A stretch of DNA of 64,000 nucleotides from Callipepla californica brunnescens. Taxonomy: Eukaryota; Chordata; Aves; Galliformes; Odontophoridae. Within the stretch, counting starts at the first letter, position 1, and the number at the start of each line of letters is the position of its first letter. Of this stretch, positions 38,801 to 52,070 are shown in pieces. The notes under the pieces were generated by a model. The model had not been told where the DNA came from and made no database searches. It was given only the letters and a program-made list of their open reading frames with translations. The translations under genes and the position numbers were made by a program. The stretch lies in the NCBI GenBank assembly GCA_023055505.1, contig JALIRH010000007.1, forward strand, positions 15,854,273 to 15,918,272, in the 5' to 3' direction.

Positions 38801-41800
38801 GTACTACAAAAAATCGGGTGATCTGAAGGATATCCTTTTATTAAGAAACTCATAATATAAAAATACACAATCAGAAAAAATCTTGTGATAAAAGATCCTA
38901 ATAGGAACACTTATATTGGAAGTCAGGATAGATACTGTATATGTGTTACCCTGGGAGACAATGACTAGGGATTTTATTCAGTTGTGATCCAGAGATTTCT
39001 GATCTTAAAGTAATATAACTGAAATATGTAAGGAAATCTGAGTAACTTGGGAAGGTGCTATTATTAAGTAAATTTGGCATCATTGTTTCTTCAGGTCTGT
39101 TCAGATGAGCTGAAGAGAGTTTTACATGTAAGCATAATGAAAAAGTGAGGAGCAGAGCATGTGTTGCCCATAACACAGTGACAACTATGCAGTTCTGCTA
39201 ACAGGTAACACCCAAAGATGGCTCCTAAAGCAATGACTGACAAAACAGTGTATCTATCTACTCAGGATCAGGCTCTAAAACTTGTCCTAGATTAAGAAAG
39301 AAAACAGTAGAAATTAATTACTAGGAAGCTTCATCTAGCACGGAGTCACCTCCTTCCTCAAAGATATCCTTACAGTGCTATTGTTAGACAATAAGGGATG
39401 GGGGAAGAATGCCCCAATTTTATTTATTTATTTTTGAGTATATGCTTATTGTTTTAAAAAGTTTCCCACAGGTGAAAATGTAAAAGCCAGGTCCTCCACA
39501 GCCTTAACAGATTGAATGCATAGAACACAGGCCAAAATACCTCCTTGAAGCAGAACTCTCCTGCAGGTAGTGGTGCTAGGGTTAAGTGCCCAGCGATGAG
39601 AGATGAGATGACTGAAAAAAGATGAAGTTGCATTTCACAGTAGCTGCTGAAGGGAGTTGATCCTATGCCTTTTCCTTTGATAAGGTTCCACAATTAAGAC
39701 CACAGGACAAGATTTGCTCTTGTGTGTACTCTCTTATTCCTGTGTCTCATGCATTACATTTCAGGCAGGCAGCTTGAACATGCTTTCATTCAGAACACTA
39801 GTTCTGAAAGAACCAAGTACACTAGTTCTGGCCTGCAGGTTGTATGCAGAATAGGATGAGTATTCTTGGAGGTTCACCATCCTCCTTCTTTTTTGGTGTG
39901 TCCTTAGAGCAGAACTTACTCTGGATAAGATGTCATCTGCACTTCTTACAGCAGAGTTTTGAACACTTTTCCATAGCAATAGGTGCCTATACAATATAAA
40001 TATAGCTGACTTCGAGAACTTAATGTCAGACAATTGTGCAAAACTAAGAGAATTAATTTCATCATGAAAGTTAAGCCATCTCTTCTAGGGAGGTAGAATG
40101 TACTGAAGTCTAAGATACTCAACCAAATGGCCACATTACTTACTAGAAACCAAAGTCTTGCAATATTCTTAGTTGTTTTTTTCTTAACCTTCACTCTTTA
40201 CAGAAAGAAAAAAATCACTGAAATCTTCAGCCTCTTTTGGGATTTTTTACACCTTTGAGAAATTTCTCATGAAAGGTCTTGTTAACTTGAAGCCTCAATA
40301 TTTTTTATGGTTCTGCCTCATTTGTGTCAACAGAAGTTATTGCTTGAATTTTAAAAGGTATCGTTTCCAACAGAATTCTTAAGATTCATGTCAATATCCA
40401 ACTGTGGAAATTCATTCCTCAGCAGCATGAGTAACTTCTTTAGCTGAACTAAAATAATACTGCCCTTTATAAAAGTATTATAAACCCTATTACATGGTTA
40501 TTTGTAACTTAGACTAGAAAGAATAATTTAGCTACCCAACTCCCACCCATCATGAGTAGATGTACACTATCTCTAATGCAATCTTTTATCTTTTGTCTAG
40601 GTACAACCTCTAATTGATAAATTCTATGCTTTTAATGTCTTCTAAATATCAATTAAGGTGTTTCTTCTACTTGTGAAGAAATAATTTAAAATAAATTAAA
40701 TAACAGAGATATCTAAATCCCAGCATGTGGTTCAATACCTTTACTGTGTATAGTGGGCAGTTCTGGGAATTCCTAGAAGTAGTAATTACAGCTATGGTAA
40801 GAAAAGTTTGAATGAATGAATCCCTTGCTTGCAGAGTAAATTCAGGCATTCAGAAAGTTCTATAAAAGTAGTTATTGTAAACATAATAAACTACAATTCT
40901 TTTTCACCATTCTGTATCCAGTTTCCTCTGAACTAGAATATTCTTTTGTACACAACATGATCAGTAGATCTAGTTGATGTACTCCAACAGAAACTGGTTT
41001 TCTACAAATAATTTGTAATTGATTTCTGCCGACCAAATCCAAATTTAAAAGTGATGCTAAGACTCTTGAACAGGAACAAACTGTCATATTTTAAAAGTAA
41101 AAATAATCTGCAATTTAACCTTTTTTTCCTTTTATGATTTCAATTTGATATAAGCTTGCTTTTCTGTCTTGTTATTTCTCATCTATGCTGAGTTTTCAGA
41201 TGTAATCTATTAAGAATGGAGAGATTAATTACTCTTCAAGTGGAGAACACAGGTCTCCAAGTAACATTTTATCTTATTAGAAGTGTGATGACACTCAAAA
41301 AAAAGAGTAACTGTATACAGCAGACATATTTGGTAGCCCAAGGAAATATTTTCTTCTCTTTAATGACCCATTTCTCATACTTAATAAAAGGTTTGTTGGT
41401 TTTTTTTTTTCATCTGTTTTTAATATTGTCTTTCCTACACAGATAAAAGACTTTGTAATATATGGTAGATTCTGACCACTTTAAATCATTTTTTTTTCCT
41501 CCTGACATTATTTTTCATCTTAAATGTGGCATAATTGTCCTCTGAGATAACTTTGAGCACCTTCTCATACAAGCAGCAAGGCAAATAACAACCCAAAGGT
41601 GTAGTTCAGAGCAGTGTTCATTATCAACTTGTTTTGTACTGTAAATTACAAGAATTCACTCTATCAAAGTGTTCTGTGCTTAAGTCACAATGTTAAATCT
41701 ATGTGGTGCTTAGAGGAGTGGTATACAACAGAGAGTGAAGGAGACACGTGAAATGATGACTATTATTTTTAACAGAATTAATAGTGGTGTGAGGCTAGTA

Positions 41801-42238
41801 TGTAAAAAGATTTTACAGGTAAGCACAATTACAATATGACGTGGAAAAATACAGGTCATTGAAGCCAGAAATGGTTTACAATTGTTTATGGGGCTATGGA
41901 TCTCATACTAGATGCAGCACAAAAGCATAGTAAGAATCATAATACAATACCATTATAAGATCAGACATCCTTCAGCAAACAGCATTAATCAAACTAACTA
42001 ATGCAGCGGGGAAAAAGACAACATTTTGAGACCTTGCTGTGTGGCAAACTGTATTAGGGCAAATATGTATTTTTACATACACTGAGCAAATAAATATAAA
42101 ACCATACTAGAAGAATATAATATTTAAAAGATGCAATTAACATTGTAAGGTGTAGGCATAGATAGTCTACCAGCCACACAGTCAAATGCAATTTAAATGG
42201 GTAGTTTAGCTATGTAACTCTCAGTAGAAGTATAAATG
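35873..42238. other. Unannotated AT-rich sequence, no gene seen
   Basis: About 6.4 kb without a recognisable exon or transposon. It includes T runs (37862-37872, 37884-37897), a 16-bp perfect tandem duplication and many short frames of 60-99 codons. Frames around 36703-37340 lie in a slightly more GC-rich stretch but show no domain or plausible splice structure. Confidence 0.55.
37984..38015. repeat. Perfect tandem duplication of a 16-mer
   Basis: The unit 'aagttacttattaagt' occurs twice in direct succession and is itself nearly palindromic. It is probably replication slippage. Confidence 0.8.
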
Positions 42239-42782
42239 TGTCATGGTTTTATGATTTTTGGTACTGGTATTCCACATCATAACATCATGTGTTGCATTAA
42301 GAGTTAAAGAGCTAATACTCCAGCTCCATAGATCATTGATAATTCCAGGTATACCTGCCTCAGAGGAGAAGAAGAACTACATTCCCCAGAGGACTTTGCG
42401 ATGCTTTGTATTTTTACGTGTTTTCCGCTCAGAGGGAACAGATAAAAACTCTCTGCGGTCACGGGACACTCTCTTTCCTTCGGGATCGACTCAGCAGTGG
42501 GTGCTCGCTGCCGTATCGCCTTCAGCGTTAGCGTAAGGCCTTTGGTTTATTGGACACTGTCTCTTGCTCATTTTATTTATTAGCCTCTATTCCAATTATA
42601 TTGTGTTATTTTGCTTTCTGATATCTTATTTAGTAAATTAGCTTTCCTCCTCAGATCGTTGCCGCTGTTTTGTTTCTAGGCCCATCTCCCTTTTCCCTTT
42701 TCCCTTCCCCTTTCCTGGGACGTGGGTCCCCCGCACCAATCGTCACGGAACTGGGCTGATCCAGCCCGGTAAACCGTTGACA
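42239..42782 (+). mobile_element. Solo LTR of an endogenous retrovirus-like element, with 5-bp TSD
   Basis: It starts 'tgtcatggttttatgattt' and ends 'ggtaaaccgttgaca', giving TG...CA ends. It is flanked by the identical pentamer aaatg (42234-42238 and 42783-42787), the target duplication expected for a retroviral integrase. The 544 bases are related to the reverse complement of 44418-44943. Unlike the surrounding DNA it is rich in CpG (for example 42400-42530), which suggests limited methylation decay and hence a relatively recent insertion. A polypyrimidine stretch lies at about 42687-42715. No internal region, second parallel LTR or primer-binding site is present, so it is a solo LTR. The frames at 42258-42536 (plus) and 42651-42897 (minus) fall within or across it and are not genes. 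Confidence 0.85.
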
Positions 42783-44417
42783 AAATGCAAAATAGATTTC
42801 CTTCAAGCATTTCATTTTTGTTCCTCCTTTCCCAATAAACATATAGTTCCAGCCCCCGACCTCTTAAGATACTATAAAAAAATGGTGAGAAGGACATAAA
42901 AATGCATAAGTGGAATAGGAGGAAAAAAATAGCACAACTTTTAGTGTTATTGCTTAATACTTTACAGAAAGCTATTCTAAAACTTTACTGTGTTTGATAA
43001 TTATTTATAATTATGTGACATAGTAAATTCTTAGAATAGAAAAGTCAAGGAGAATTTAGTACTTACAGCATAACTAAGCACTGCTATCATATGCGTCCAA
43101 CCTAAAAAGTTCTAAGATCTTTCAGTAAATGGAGGTAGATGCTTTCTTAGAAAGTGACGAAATTGGGATGTAGTCTTCTCCAACAGAGGGGTTTACTTAA
43201 GTAAATGATTTAACCATATAGGTTGGAGTCCAAAGACACAGTTTTCTAATGTAATGAGACAAAAATGAGTACCGCTCCATGGACACAGGCTAAATTTATG
43301 AAGTGAGATGAGAGAGGGTGAGTTTGGTGTCAGAAAAATCTTTGTGTATACACTCATTTGAGTGCAGAGTGGGAATTAGCCAAGACCCCCCCAACACTAC
43401 TTTGTTGGATCAGCACAGCCTGGCCTAGAGAAACTTGGCGCTCACCCCATCAGGACTCAAGAGTCAGGCTCCAGGCAGTAGCTGGGCCCTGACACATTCA
43501 ATGGTCATGTACTGTATCCAAGTTCCCTGCAGCATTATTTCTCACAGCCTTTATCCTTGGGGTACAGGACTGTGGAGAACAAAATACTGACTATTCAGAC
43601 AAAAATTCTGGATAAAGGAAACTCCTGATGAGGACTGAAGCCCAAAGGCTGATTTTCAGATAGCCTTTAGGGGCGAGGATAGCTGATCTCAACAGTGTTC
43701 AGGCTCAGTTCAAATCCTTTAAGTCTTATTATTATATAAATACTAAATGAACACATTTGTATAAACATTAGAGAAAAGTAAAAGTGGGTAATTTACATTC
43801 AACTTCCTAGAGAAGTGGAGACATAGTCATTCTCTCTCACAAAACCAAACAGTAGCTTTCATCAGACGTTTAGCAACTACAGATTAAGTCACCATACACA
43901 ATTTCTTTATTTTCTTCACCCTTCCTCTGCTGCAGATGAAAGCGTGCTTTGGCTTTACCTGGGTGAACTTCTGTGTTTTCCTCTATAATCAGGTTACTTA
44001 CTTGCTTTCTTAGTCTGCTGTAATCTGCCTTCAATGTCTTATTTAATAAAGTAAAATGTGATTCCTTAAGTGAAAACTGAAAATTCCTGTGCTCCCTTAC
44101 TAGAATTTCAAGGTTTATTTCTAATTCCTTGATAAGTAATAAATAGGTATTTCAGGTTCAATGCTTGCAGTATGTAAGGCAACAATAGTATCACTGTATC
44201 CAAGGCAGTGCACAGTGTTATTTTTAAGAAATTGTCAGAAAGTCTGTTGCACAGAATAACTGCACCCAGCATACACAGGATTACTGTCAAAAAATCATAC
44301 AGATAAAAATATTCAGTATATATGAAATCTGTAAATAGACAATAGGAGGACTTCTTGATCAGTTATTTTGATAATACTTATAGATCATAGCAATAGGGTG
44401 ACTATTGAACAAAAAAG
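42783..44417. other. Sequence between the two inverted LTRs
   Basis: This does not look like a retroviral interior: no gag, pol or env reading frame or motif is visible in either direction. A seven-C run lies near 43385-43392. A mildly GC-richer block at about 43380-43700 is unassigned. Confidence 0.55.
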
Positions 44418-44943
44418 TGTCAATGTTTTATGGGCTGGTTCAGCCAAGTTCCATGACTAATGGGCTGGGGGACCAACAGCCTGGGAAAAGGAGAAAAAGT
44501 GAGAGGGTATTGAAATGAGTCTAAAAACAAAGCAGTGACAGTGGCCTGAGGAGGAAAGCTAATTTACTAAATAAGATATTGGAATGCAAAATAACACAAT
44601 ATAATACAATAAAACTGGAATTGAAGCTAATAAATCAAATAAAATGAGAGAGAGTGTGTCTGAAACTGAAGGCCTTATTCTAAAATGAAGGCAAGATGGC
44701 TAGGAAGCTCCCTCTACAAGTGAGCAGCAAAAAGAGGAAGTCTCAGGATTTGCATGCACTTCTACCTTTCCTTGCGAGTGGAAAACAGGAATGCAAAGTC
44801 TTCTGGGGTATGTAGTTCTCATCTGAGAACCAGGTACCCATAGCTTCGTCAGTCCTCAGAACTGTAACATTAATTCTTTAACTCCCAGTGCCTTACATGG
44901 TGCTATGATGTGGAATACTGATAACAAAAGTCATAAAACCACA
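44418..44943 (-). mobile_element. Second, diverged LTR in inverted orientation
   Basis: Read on the minus strand it begins 'tgtggttttatgacttttg', continues 'agtattccacatcatag', 'gatgagaactacat', 'ccccagaagactttgc', 'attttgcattccaatatct', 'tatttagtaaattagctttc' and ends near 'aaaacattgaca'. These blocks follow the same order as in the LTR at 42239-42782. It has fewer CpGs and several replaced stretches, so it is an older or different subfamily member. A convincing target duplication is not visible; both flanks are A-rich ('caaaaaag' and 'caaaaag'), which makes the edges uncertain by a few bases. Confidence 0.78.
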
Positions 44944-45559
44944 TCAAAAAGAAAAATCAGACAAACCTTTAGTTCATAGCCTGTATTTATATAGGGGTGC
45001 TATTGATCTTCTCCTGTATAGTACTTCTGGTCCTTTTGAATTAATTGCTGATGTAACCTAAAAGATATTTTTTTTGTCTGAAATTCTATTTTTACTTTAT
45101 TTTGAATATCTATGTAAAAAAAATTGAAAATTGCTTCGGCAATCAGTTTCATAGAATGCAGTTTTCTTGTACTGATTTCAACTTCTGCTTTGATCAGGGA
45201 AATAAAAGTTAGCTTATCTTGTTAAATGTAGAACATGACATTGTCCAAAGGACTGTTGGTTTGGTATTTCTATATGCCTTATGAGACCTTCAGCACTAGA
45301 TGTTTTTAGGTTGGCAAAATTAACACCTTTTGGATAGAATGAAACTCATACTATAGCAAAGCAGTCTACACAGCTTAGTTAAACATCCTGATAAAAAAAA
45401 TGGATTATCTGAAATAGGATTCTTCCCCAGTGCCTTTACTGCCAGCTGCTATTAATCTCCATTTAAAACTGCATGGGCAAAATATCAACTGGAACACTGA
45501 AAACTCTTTGGGCTATTGCCAAAGCATCAACAGAAGACTGATGAGAAGAACTGAGATGC
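44944..45559. other. Unannotated sequence
   Basis: No feature is recognised; A/T runs occur near 45069 and 45116. Confidence 0.5.
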
Positions 45560-45860
45560 TGCAGAAACAGACATATAAACAGAGATTGAAACATTTGGAG
45601 TTCAGTTCAGGGAGGGAATGATGATGGAAATGTGTCAGTCCTTAAGTACATAAAAGTTTGGTGCAGGCAAGAAGGAAGCAATCTATTATTCAACTAAAAA
45701 AGAAACAGAATTATTTTATACTGTGAATTCATATTGTACATTAGGGAAATAAATAAATAAATAAATAAATAAAAATAAAACTGACAGTGAAGTGCTGAAA
45801 TAGATTGCCAGAAATTGTGGAGTTTAAATATAGATCTTCAAAAATGGATTAGAACAATCA
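45560..45860 (+). mobile_element. Very old CR1 LINE 3' fragment interrupted by (AAAT)n
   Basis: Weak but ordered CR1 matches occur: 'cagagattgaaacatttgga', 'aagtacataaaagtttggtg', then after the microsatellite 'gctgaaatagattgccagaa', 'attgtggagtttaaat' and 'agatcttcaaaaatgga' (CR1 'ggaacagattgcccagag' and 'gagatattcaaaa'). Divergence is high, so this would be among the oldest CR1 remnants in the window. Confidence 0.55.
45747..45780. repeat. (AAAT)n microsatellite
   Basis: About seven AAAT units followed by imperfect A-rich sequence; it sits inside the old CR1 remnant. Confidence 0.85.
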
Positions 45861-48800
45861 AAGAATGAGAAAGAACGTACGAAAACATCCTTTTGGGGCA
45901 GGAACATAAATATAGATTAGCTTCTGAAAGTTTTTTAACCTATATTTTATTATAATCTTTTCTTTCAAAAAGTATATACTCCTAAACAAGTATAGGTAGG
46001 TCTGAAAAAGGATTTTTTAACCCCAAGGATGAAAAAAACAATGGATACCTGGATAGGGGTGAATAACCTGCCAAGCATTACCTTTTTTCTTTACATCCTT
46101 GTGATTTATGTAGATACGAAAGCATTTAGAACATCATTTAATGCCCAGGACTTTTGAAGGTTATTAGATCTGAGACATTTGAGAATTACTCTAATATGGA
46201 CTAAGGTATGTTACTGATAATGATTAAGTTTCTAAGTGTTGTGTTCAAGAGTTTGACAGCAACACTGAAGGACACTGAAATAATCAAATTTTCATTACTG
46301 ATTCCTGTAGAAACTGTCAGATGTCTAATACATAAAGGTATTTTGGGACATTTTTTTTTCTCCAATAGGCAATCGTTTTCACCTCTAAAAAAGAAATTGA
46401 GCTTTGAATAATTTAAAAATATTGAAATAATGGAATCTATGTGCTGTAGAATTTCACTATCCTAATAAGGGAAACGCTAACCTGGTAACTTTGGAATTTT
46501 GTCTAAATACAGAAAGAAAGATCAGGGCCTTCGAGACCGATGGAAATGCTCAGGGTGATCTAAATGACATATATCATGTCAGAGCCAGAACACAACTCAC
46601 ACTGCTTCCTGACCTGACACGCTTGGTAACTGCCAGCTCTCAGATCCCTGGGTAGCTTGTTTCATAGGACTGAGGCTCATTTATAAGGCATCAACAGTAA
46701 GAAGATAGCTCATTAGAAAAGTTTGGGACATATAATGTATTTTACAGTGGCTGTATTGCTCTGCTTCCACACATGCCTCTCTAGGGTGGTAGCTGTTTGG
46801 GATTACTTTTGAGGCTGAGAAGAAAAAATTTTATTATCTGGAAAAGGAAAGCCTGTTAGTGAAAAGTTTTAGTGTTAACTGCTATCTTACTATATTCTAT
46901 TTGAAAGTGTGGCTATTTTCTTTCTATTTCCTAACAAGAAGAAAGGTAGAAAGAACTTCAGAGATAGAAAATGTCCTTTAAAATAAAATATAAACATTAT
47001 TACCAACTAAATATCCCACCAGCAAGCAGAAATTCCAGTGACACAGTGATGGTACAGGTAGACCAGATAAGACAAACAAACATCCTCCTGAGGCCCTTCA
47101 ATGTGTAAAGGTAACTTTAGCTCTTTTCAGGTTTGCTTTGCTCCTTGCTTTAAAACTGTTTTTGCATTAGAAAGACTTCAGCCCTCTGAAGTGTTCAGGG
47201 TTGAGGCAGCCTGCAGACAAGAGACACTTTATGTTATCAGTGTTTCTGTAGAGTTGAATGTTTTTGTTAGCAGCATTTCCTGCTCAGAAGTGTATGTAAT
47301 GCATTTTAGAAGTAGTGTGTTTTGTAATAAACACTGTAAAACACTACCGTGATAGGATATCCTTAATATGATGAGGACTTCCTTTGCTGTTTTTTCTGAT
47401 CACGTTTAAGAAAGGACGTTTTGTGAGAGGAGTTAATATGACACATGTAACCACAGTTTCCATTATCACTTAATGACCAACAAGACCTTTCTGACAGTTG
47501 GAAGAATAACATTACAGATGTTTTAAATGTCACGCTTGCTCAGATTTCACCTCTTAATGTGAGTGGCAACCAGAAAAAGAAAGGATTCCTCAAATTGGAT
47601 TTCAATTATTCTGACATGAAAAAGCATCTTAAAATCACCCAACATTTTCATCAGAATTAGAATAGTAAACACATGAATAACAGAAACAATATTTTATATC
47701 AATAGTTTATGAAATTTATTGCAGTGACATTGCCAGTCACAACATTTCAGAAATGTTTTGGTAAACAAATAAGATTGTTTTGGATTTGAGATCTGATTCT
47801 AGAGGCATGTACCAAGCATTCAAACTAGTTCTATTTTTCTAATTATTAATTACAGAATTCTTCGTTTGGTTAGTTAAATGACTTTGCTTGTAAATCCCAT
47901 CTTTCACTCACACTCTAGAAAAGAGGCAAATAGTAGGTAAAAGAGTGAACTAAAAAAAGGATCTTACTCATTTGATGACAGAACCAGGAGTTGCTAGCCA
48001 GTTCTTTTCAGACTCCAACAAGAAAGACACAAACCTTTCCAAGACAGAAAATCATTGGCTGATATAATAATGGAAAAGGTGTTAAGAAGTTATAAAACAA
48101 CATTTTGATGCTGATAATCCTGAGACATTAGTGTATCAGATTAAATTCTGGTCAAGACATAGCATACTGCACAGTTCCTGTCCCCGATGAGGTCTGGCAG
48201 CTCACAGTACCGATCAGTCAGACCCTGACAGCAGTCAAGCTGTTGAGTTTGGTATAAAGAAATATCTTTAGCTTCATGTATGTCTTAAGATTTTGAATGT
48301 GTATAACTTTTTTTTTTTTCCAGTTAAAGAGGCAATTTAATCTAGTGATATTGAATAAAATTCATTGTTTTCATCTACCCATGTATCCATCTGTTGTTTT
48401 ATTTGGAAAAAAAGAATAAAAACATATACTATGTGTAAAAAAAGAAACCCACCTATACTTAATTTCTTGCTCTATTCTAAATACACTTTATGATTTCAAC
48501 CAGATTTCCTGGATGAAGATCCAGAGAGAATTTTAGATGATGTTTCTGAACATTCATTGGCTGAGGCTCCCCAGTTTTGCTGTGAGGACCACTCTTTCTG
48601 GCCTGTGGTCACACTCCCTCAGATGTTAGAACACCACATGGGTTCAAAATATTCTGCCTTGGAAAATGCTATTTGGGACACTAAAGCAAATCCCTGGATG
48701 AGATACCTAAGCTTGCTGAGATAGCCAGCACTCAAGGCCTTTGCAGCACAGAGGTCATAGATGAAAAGCAAGATAGTATATTTTTTTACCCCAGCTAGTT

Positions 48801-50736
48801 GGTCTTGTTTTTCAGTAGGTACAGTTATATTAAGAAATGATCAGATCAAGATGTACCACCTTCTGAATATTTGTTGGAGATGAACTGTTAACATAGCATC
48901 AGTACTTTCTATTACACAATCTTACATGTACTAAATTACTCTCTATACAATAATAGATTTATGTACAAAAGTTGGAGATCTAACAGAGAAGAGAAAGGAA
49001 AGCAAAATGTGACAAACTGTTGCACCTAAAGTATTTGTCATTAACAAAATAATCCAAAATAATTTGTTACACAATGAGTAATACATTCTGTGTCCTTGTA
49101 ATGGTAGGATGTGGGACAGAACTTGTGCTTCTTACTTAATGAGATTTGCAAAGAGACTCATTTGGCTTGCTATCACAAACTTTCGCATCGTATCAAATTA
49201 AGTCAGCAAACCAGCATGCTCTGCTGTTAAACCTGCCCTTCAATGCAGATACCAGTGCCTCTCTACCTTGCTCAAAGCATCTCTCATTCTGCAATTTAGA
49301 AAATGATCCCTGGGAATGTTTTAAATCTGAGGACCCGGTTCAGACAGGCTTTTGTCTAATAACAATGTTGCCACATAAAGCATGATACTAGAAATGTCAT
49401 CTTACATTAGTAAAGGGTCAGCTCAGAATAAAGCTACTGTCGTCATTGCTAATCAAACTGAAAAGTGGAACCAGAGTAACACCAAAAATATTGTCAAATT
49501 TTTTTCATTAAATGATTTGCTTTGACTCTGCTTATGTCCCTATTATATTCTCTCTCCACCACTGCTGACAAGAATACAAATACAGATTGTGCATCCCAAG
49601 AGAAAAAACTTAGAAACCTCTACTAAAAGAGAATTGAGTAAACATCCTCATTTGAGCAAGGCAGCATCATAATGAGGCACAGAGTCAGGAAAAGTAATTT
49701 TACTGTTACACAAAGATGTCAAAATATAATAAGATATGGTAATACAAAGCTAAGATGAACAATATAAACTCTGCTTGTAATGACCTCATATAATAGCCAT
49801 ACCTTTGAATTGCATCACAATAATTTAAAATTACATTCATCCTCCACACCATAGCATCACAAAAGCTTCAGAATAATATTGTTGTTTTCAAATAAAGAAA
49901 AATGTTTGTGATTGGTTTAATTTTGTAAGTAAGAAAAGAACAGACCTAATAGTTACTGAAGTGTTGAAATGAACTTTTTCATTTCTAAGCATTACATTTG
50001 ACTACTAATAACTATTGGATTTACTTATATTTTATTTCCTCCCATATAGATCCACGAATAAGATAATTATATAGGAAAACTGAATGCATTATAATTGAAA
50101 AAAAAAAATAATGAGAAAGCACAATTTAAGAACTATTTACACAGAAGTATTTGGCTCTCCCAGTGTTTCTAATTGATTTTAAAAGGAACAGTTGCATAAA
50201 CTGTTATTTCTCATGAAATGCATGGAAGAGGCAGAAAGTTACAATTTCATCTGGGATACATTATTTTCTTTTCTACATAGCAAAGAAGTAAAATTATTCT
50301 TCAACTATAAGTCAGACCCTGACATGCAATGCAGGGCCTAGACTAATGCCTTAGCAATGCATTTACACGCTGTGCCTGCATATAATACTACAAGTATCAA
50401 GTTACACATAGAAGTTCCAGCGAGACAGTTGGCCAGAGAAGTGACATTTGTCTTTTGATAATGAAGGTGTAATTCCTCTAATCTCACTTGTCTAATTCAT
50501 CTCTTTCAAGCTTGTTCTATAAATATAAGAGAAAGGATCTAGGAGAAGATATTTTAACAGGTATTTGAAACAGATGAGATGAATAATCTTTTAAAGTTTC
50601 CAAGTGCTATTGGAAAGCTTAGGTGAATAATGCCTATGACAAATATATTATTCATTAGATTTTCCAGATTAAGTATATAGTTACATATGATACTTACAAT
50701 TTGGGTGAAATTTATCTTTTCATGTAACAGTCTAAA
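45861..50736. other. Mostly unique AT-rich sequence
   Basis: No transposon is recognised across this ~4.9 kb. ATG-started frames do not exceed 83 codons. The only coding-like candidate is the stop-to-stop frame at 48494-48724, listed separately. A T run occurs at 48310-48320 and an A run near 50098-50108. Confidence 0.5.
48494..48724 (+). other. 76-codon open frame behind an acceptor-like AG (possible exon or exon relic)
   Basis: A stop-to-stop frame without an early ATG. Its start is preceded by a pyrimidine-containing stretch and 'tttcaaccag', which would serve as a splice acceptor at 48502-48503. The predicted reading starts DFLDEDPERILDDVSEHSLA. It is rich in Asp/Glu, His and Trp, and runs through FCCEDHSFWPVV and WDTKANPWMRYL to a TAG at 48722. 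This is less AT-driven in composition than most chance frames here. I recognise no family, no AATAAA follows closely, and length alone is compatible with chance. It could equally be a fragment of a decayed retrogene. Confidence 0.2.
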
Positions 50737-51415
50737 GATATCACAGAACCACAGAATTGTAGGGGTTAGGAAGGAACCTCTGGAGATCTGCTAAAGCAGG
50801 TTCCCTACAGTGAGTTACTCAGGAAAATATCCAGGTGGATATTGAATGTCTTCAGAGAAGGCAATTTCACAACCCCTCTGAAAAGCTTGTTTCAGTGCCC
50901 TGTCACCTTCAAAAGTAAATAAGTTTGTCCTCATATTTATATCAAACTTCCTATGTTCCAGTTTTTGCCCATTGTCATTGTTCAGTCACTGGGCACCACC
51001 AAAAAGAGCCCAGGCTCATTCACTTCACTCCCACTTATTAGATATTTATAAGCCCTGATGAGTTCCTTCTCAATTTTTTTTTTTCCTCTAGGCTGAACAT
51101 TCATGGGTGTTTCAGTCCTTCATAAGGAAGATACATCATCTTTGTGGCCCTTTGCTGGACTGTTCTTCATCAGCTGGAGAGCCCTGAGATGGACACAATA
51201 CTCCAGATTGTCCTCACCAGGATAGAGTAGAAGGGGAGGAGAACTTTCCTCAACCTGCTGGCCATGAATCTTTTCAATGTGCCCCAGGATAGCATTTGGC
51301 CTATCTGGCCACTGGCTCACACTACAAACTCATGGTCAACCTGATGTCCACCAGGACATCTAGGTCCTTTTCAACAGAGTTCCTTTCCATCAGCTCAACC
51401 CCTAATTCAGGTAAG
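50737..51415 (-). mobile_element. CR1 LINE 3' fragment, minus strand
   Basis: Reverse-complement CR1 begins with its 3' tail at the left ('tcacagaaccacagaattgt', then 'aggggttaggaaggaacctc'). It proceeds into distal ORF2: 'tctttgtggccctttgctgg', 'actccagattgtcctcacc', 'caacctgatgtccaccagga' and 'tctaggtccttttcaacaga'. Similarity fades after 51415, although 51416-51545 could be a very diverged continuation. The frames at 51120-51320 and 51296-51493 lie within or across this element. Confidence 0.9.
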
Positions 51416-52070
51416 GTTCAACCCACAGACCACTGGCTGCATGTAGCCTGGCACAGCTCACACTGTGGCCACTCCTGCCCCGTGCCATCATAGTGGCAGA
51501 TTTTCCCACCAAATTGAGCAGCCTCACTCAGGCACACAGCCATTACTCAACACCAACTGAACATTGGTGTGCTTTTAACTCTCTCTGTCCTGGAACAAGA
51601 ACATGTGGTGCTAACACAAGACAAATGAGTTTATACATTTTGTTACACTGGTTAAACACAGTCCCATGAACAACAAAAAAATATGCAGCCACACTTTCCG
51701 TTATAATAAAGGAATTTGAGAATGTTTCCAGATTGCCAAAAATTGTCAAATTCCGGTATACCTGCAATGCCATTTTCAGTCAACTTAAATAGATGACCTG
51801 CAAATTTTCAAATTTGATATATAGAGTTGTAATCAGATATTCAAGTAAATCTGACCATATCTCTCAACTGGAGTTTTAGAAGCCCTATCTTAGCAGAGAG
51901 AAATATCCCCCCAATTTGCAGTCATGCCTTATATGTCATTGCTTTTTGGCAGTACATACATTTGTAAACAACTATTCTTAAGAACAGACAAAATAAAATT
52001 TCATCCAAAACTTGATGAACACTTTGAATACTCACTGAGAATTAAAACTGTTGCCACTGGATTTGACTAA
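51416..52070. other. Unannotated sequence
   Basis: The first ~130 bases may be degraded CR1; beyond that nothing is recognised. No open frame of note. Confidence 0.45.

Noticed and set aside
42239..44943. A complete provirus bounded by the two LTRs
   Set aside because: The LTRs are in opposite orientation, diverged, with different flanks, and the 1.6 kb between them shows no retroviral frame.
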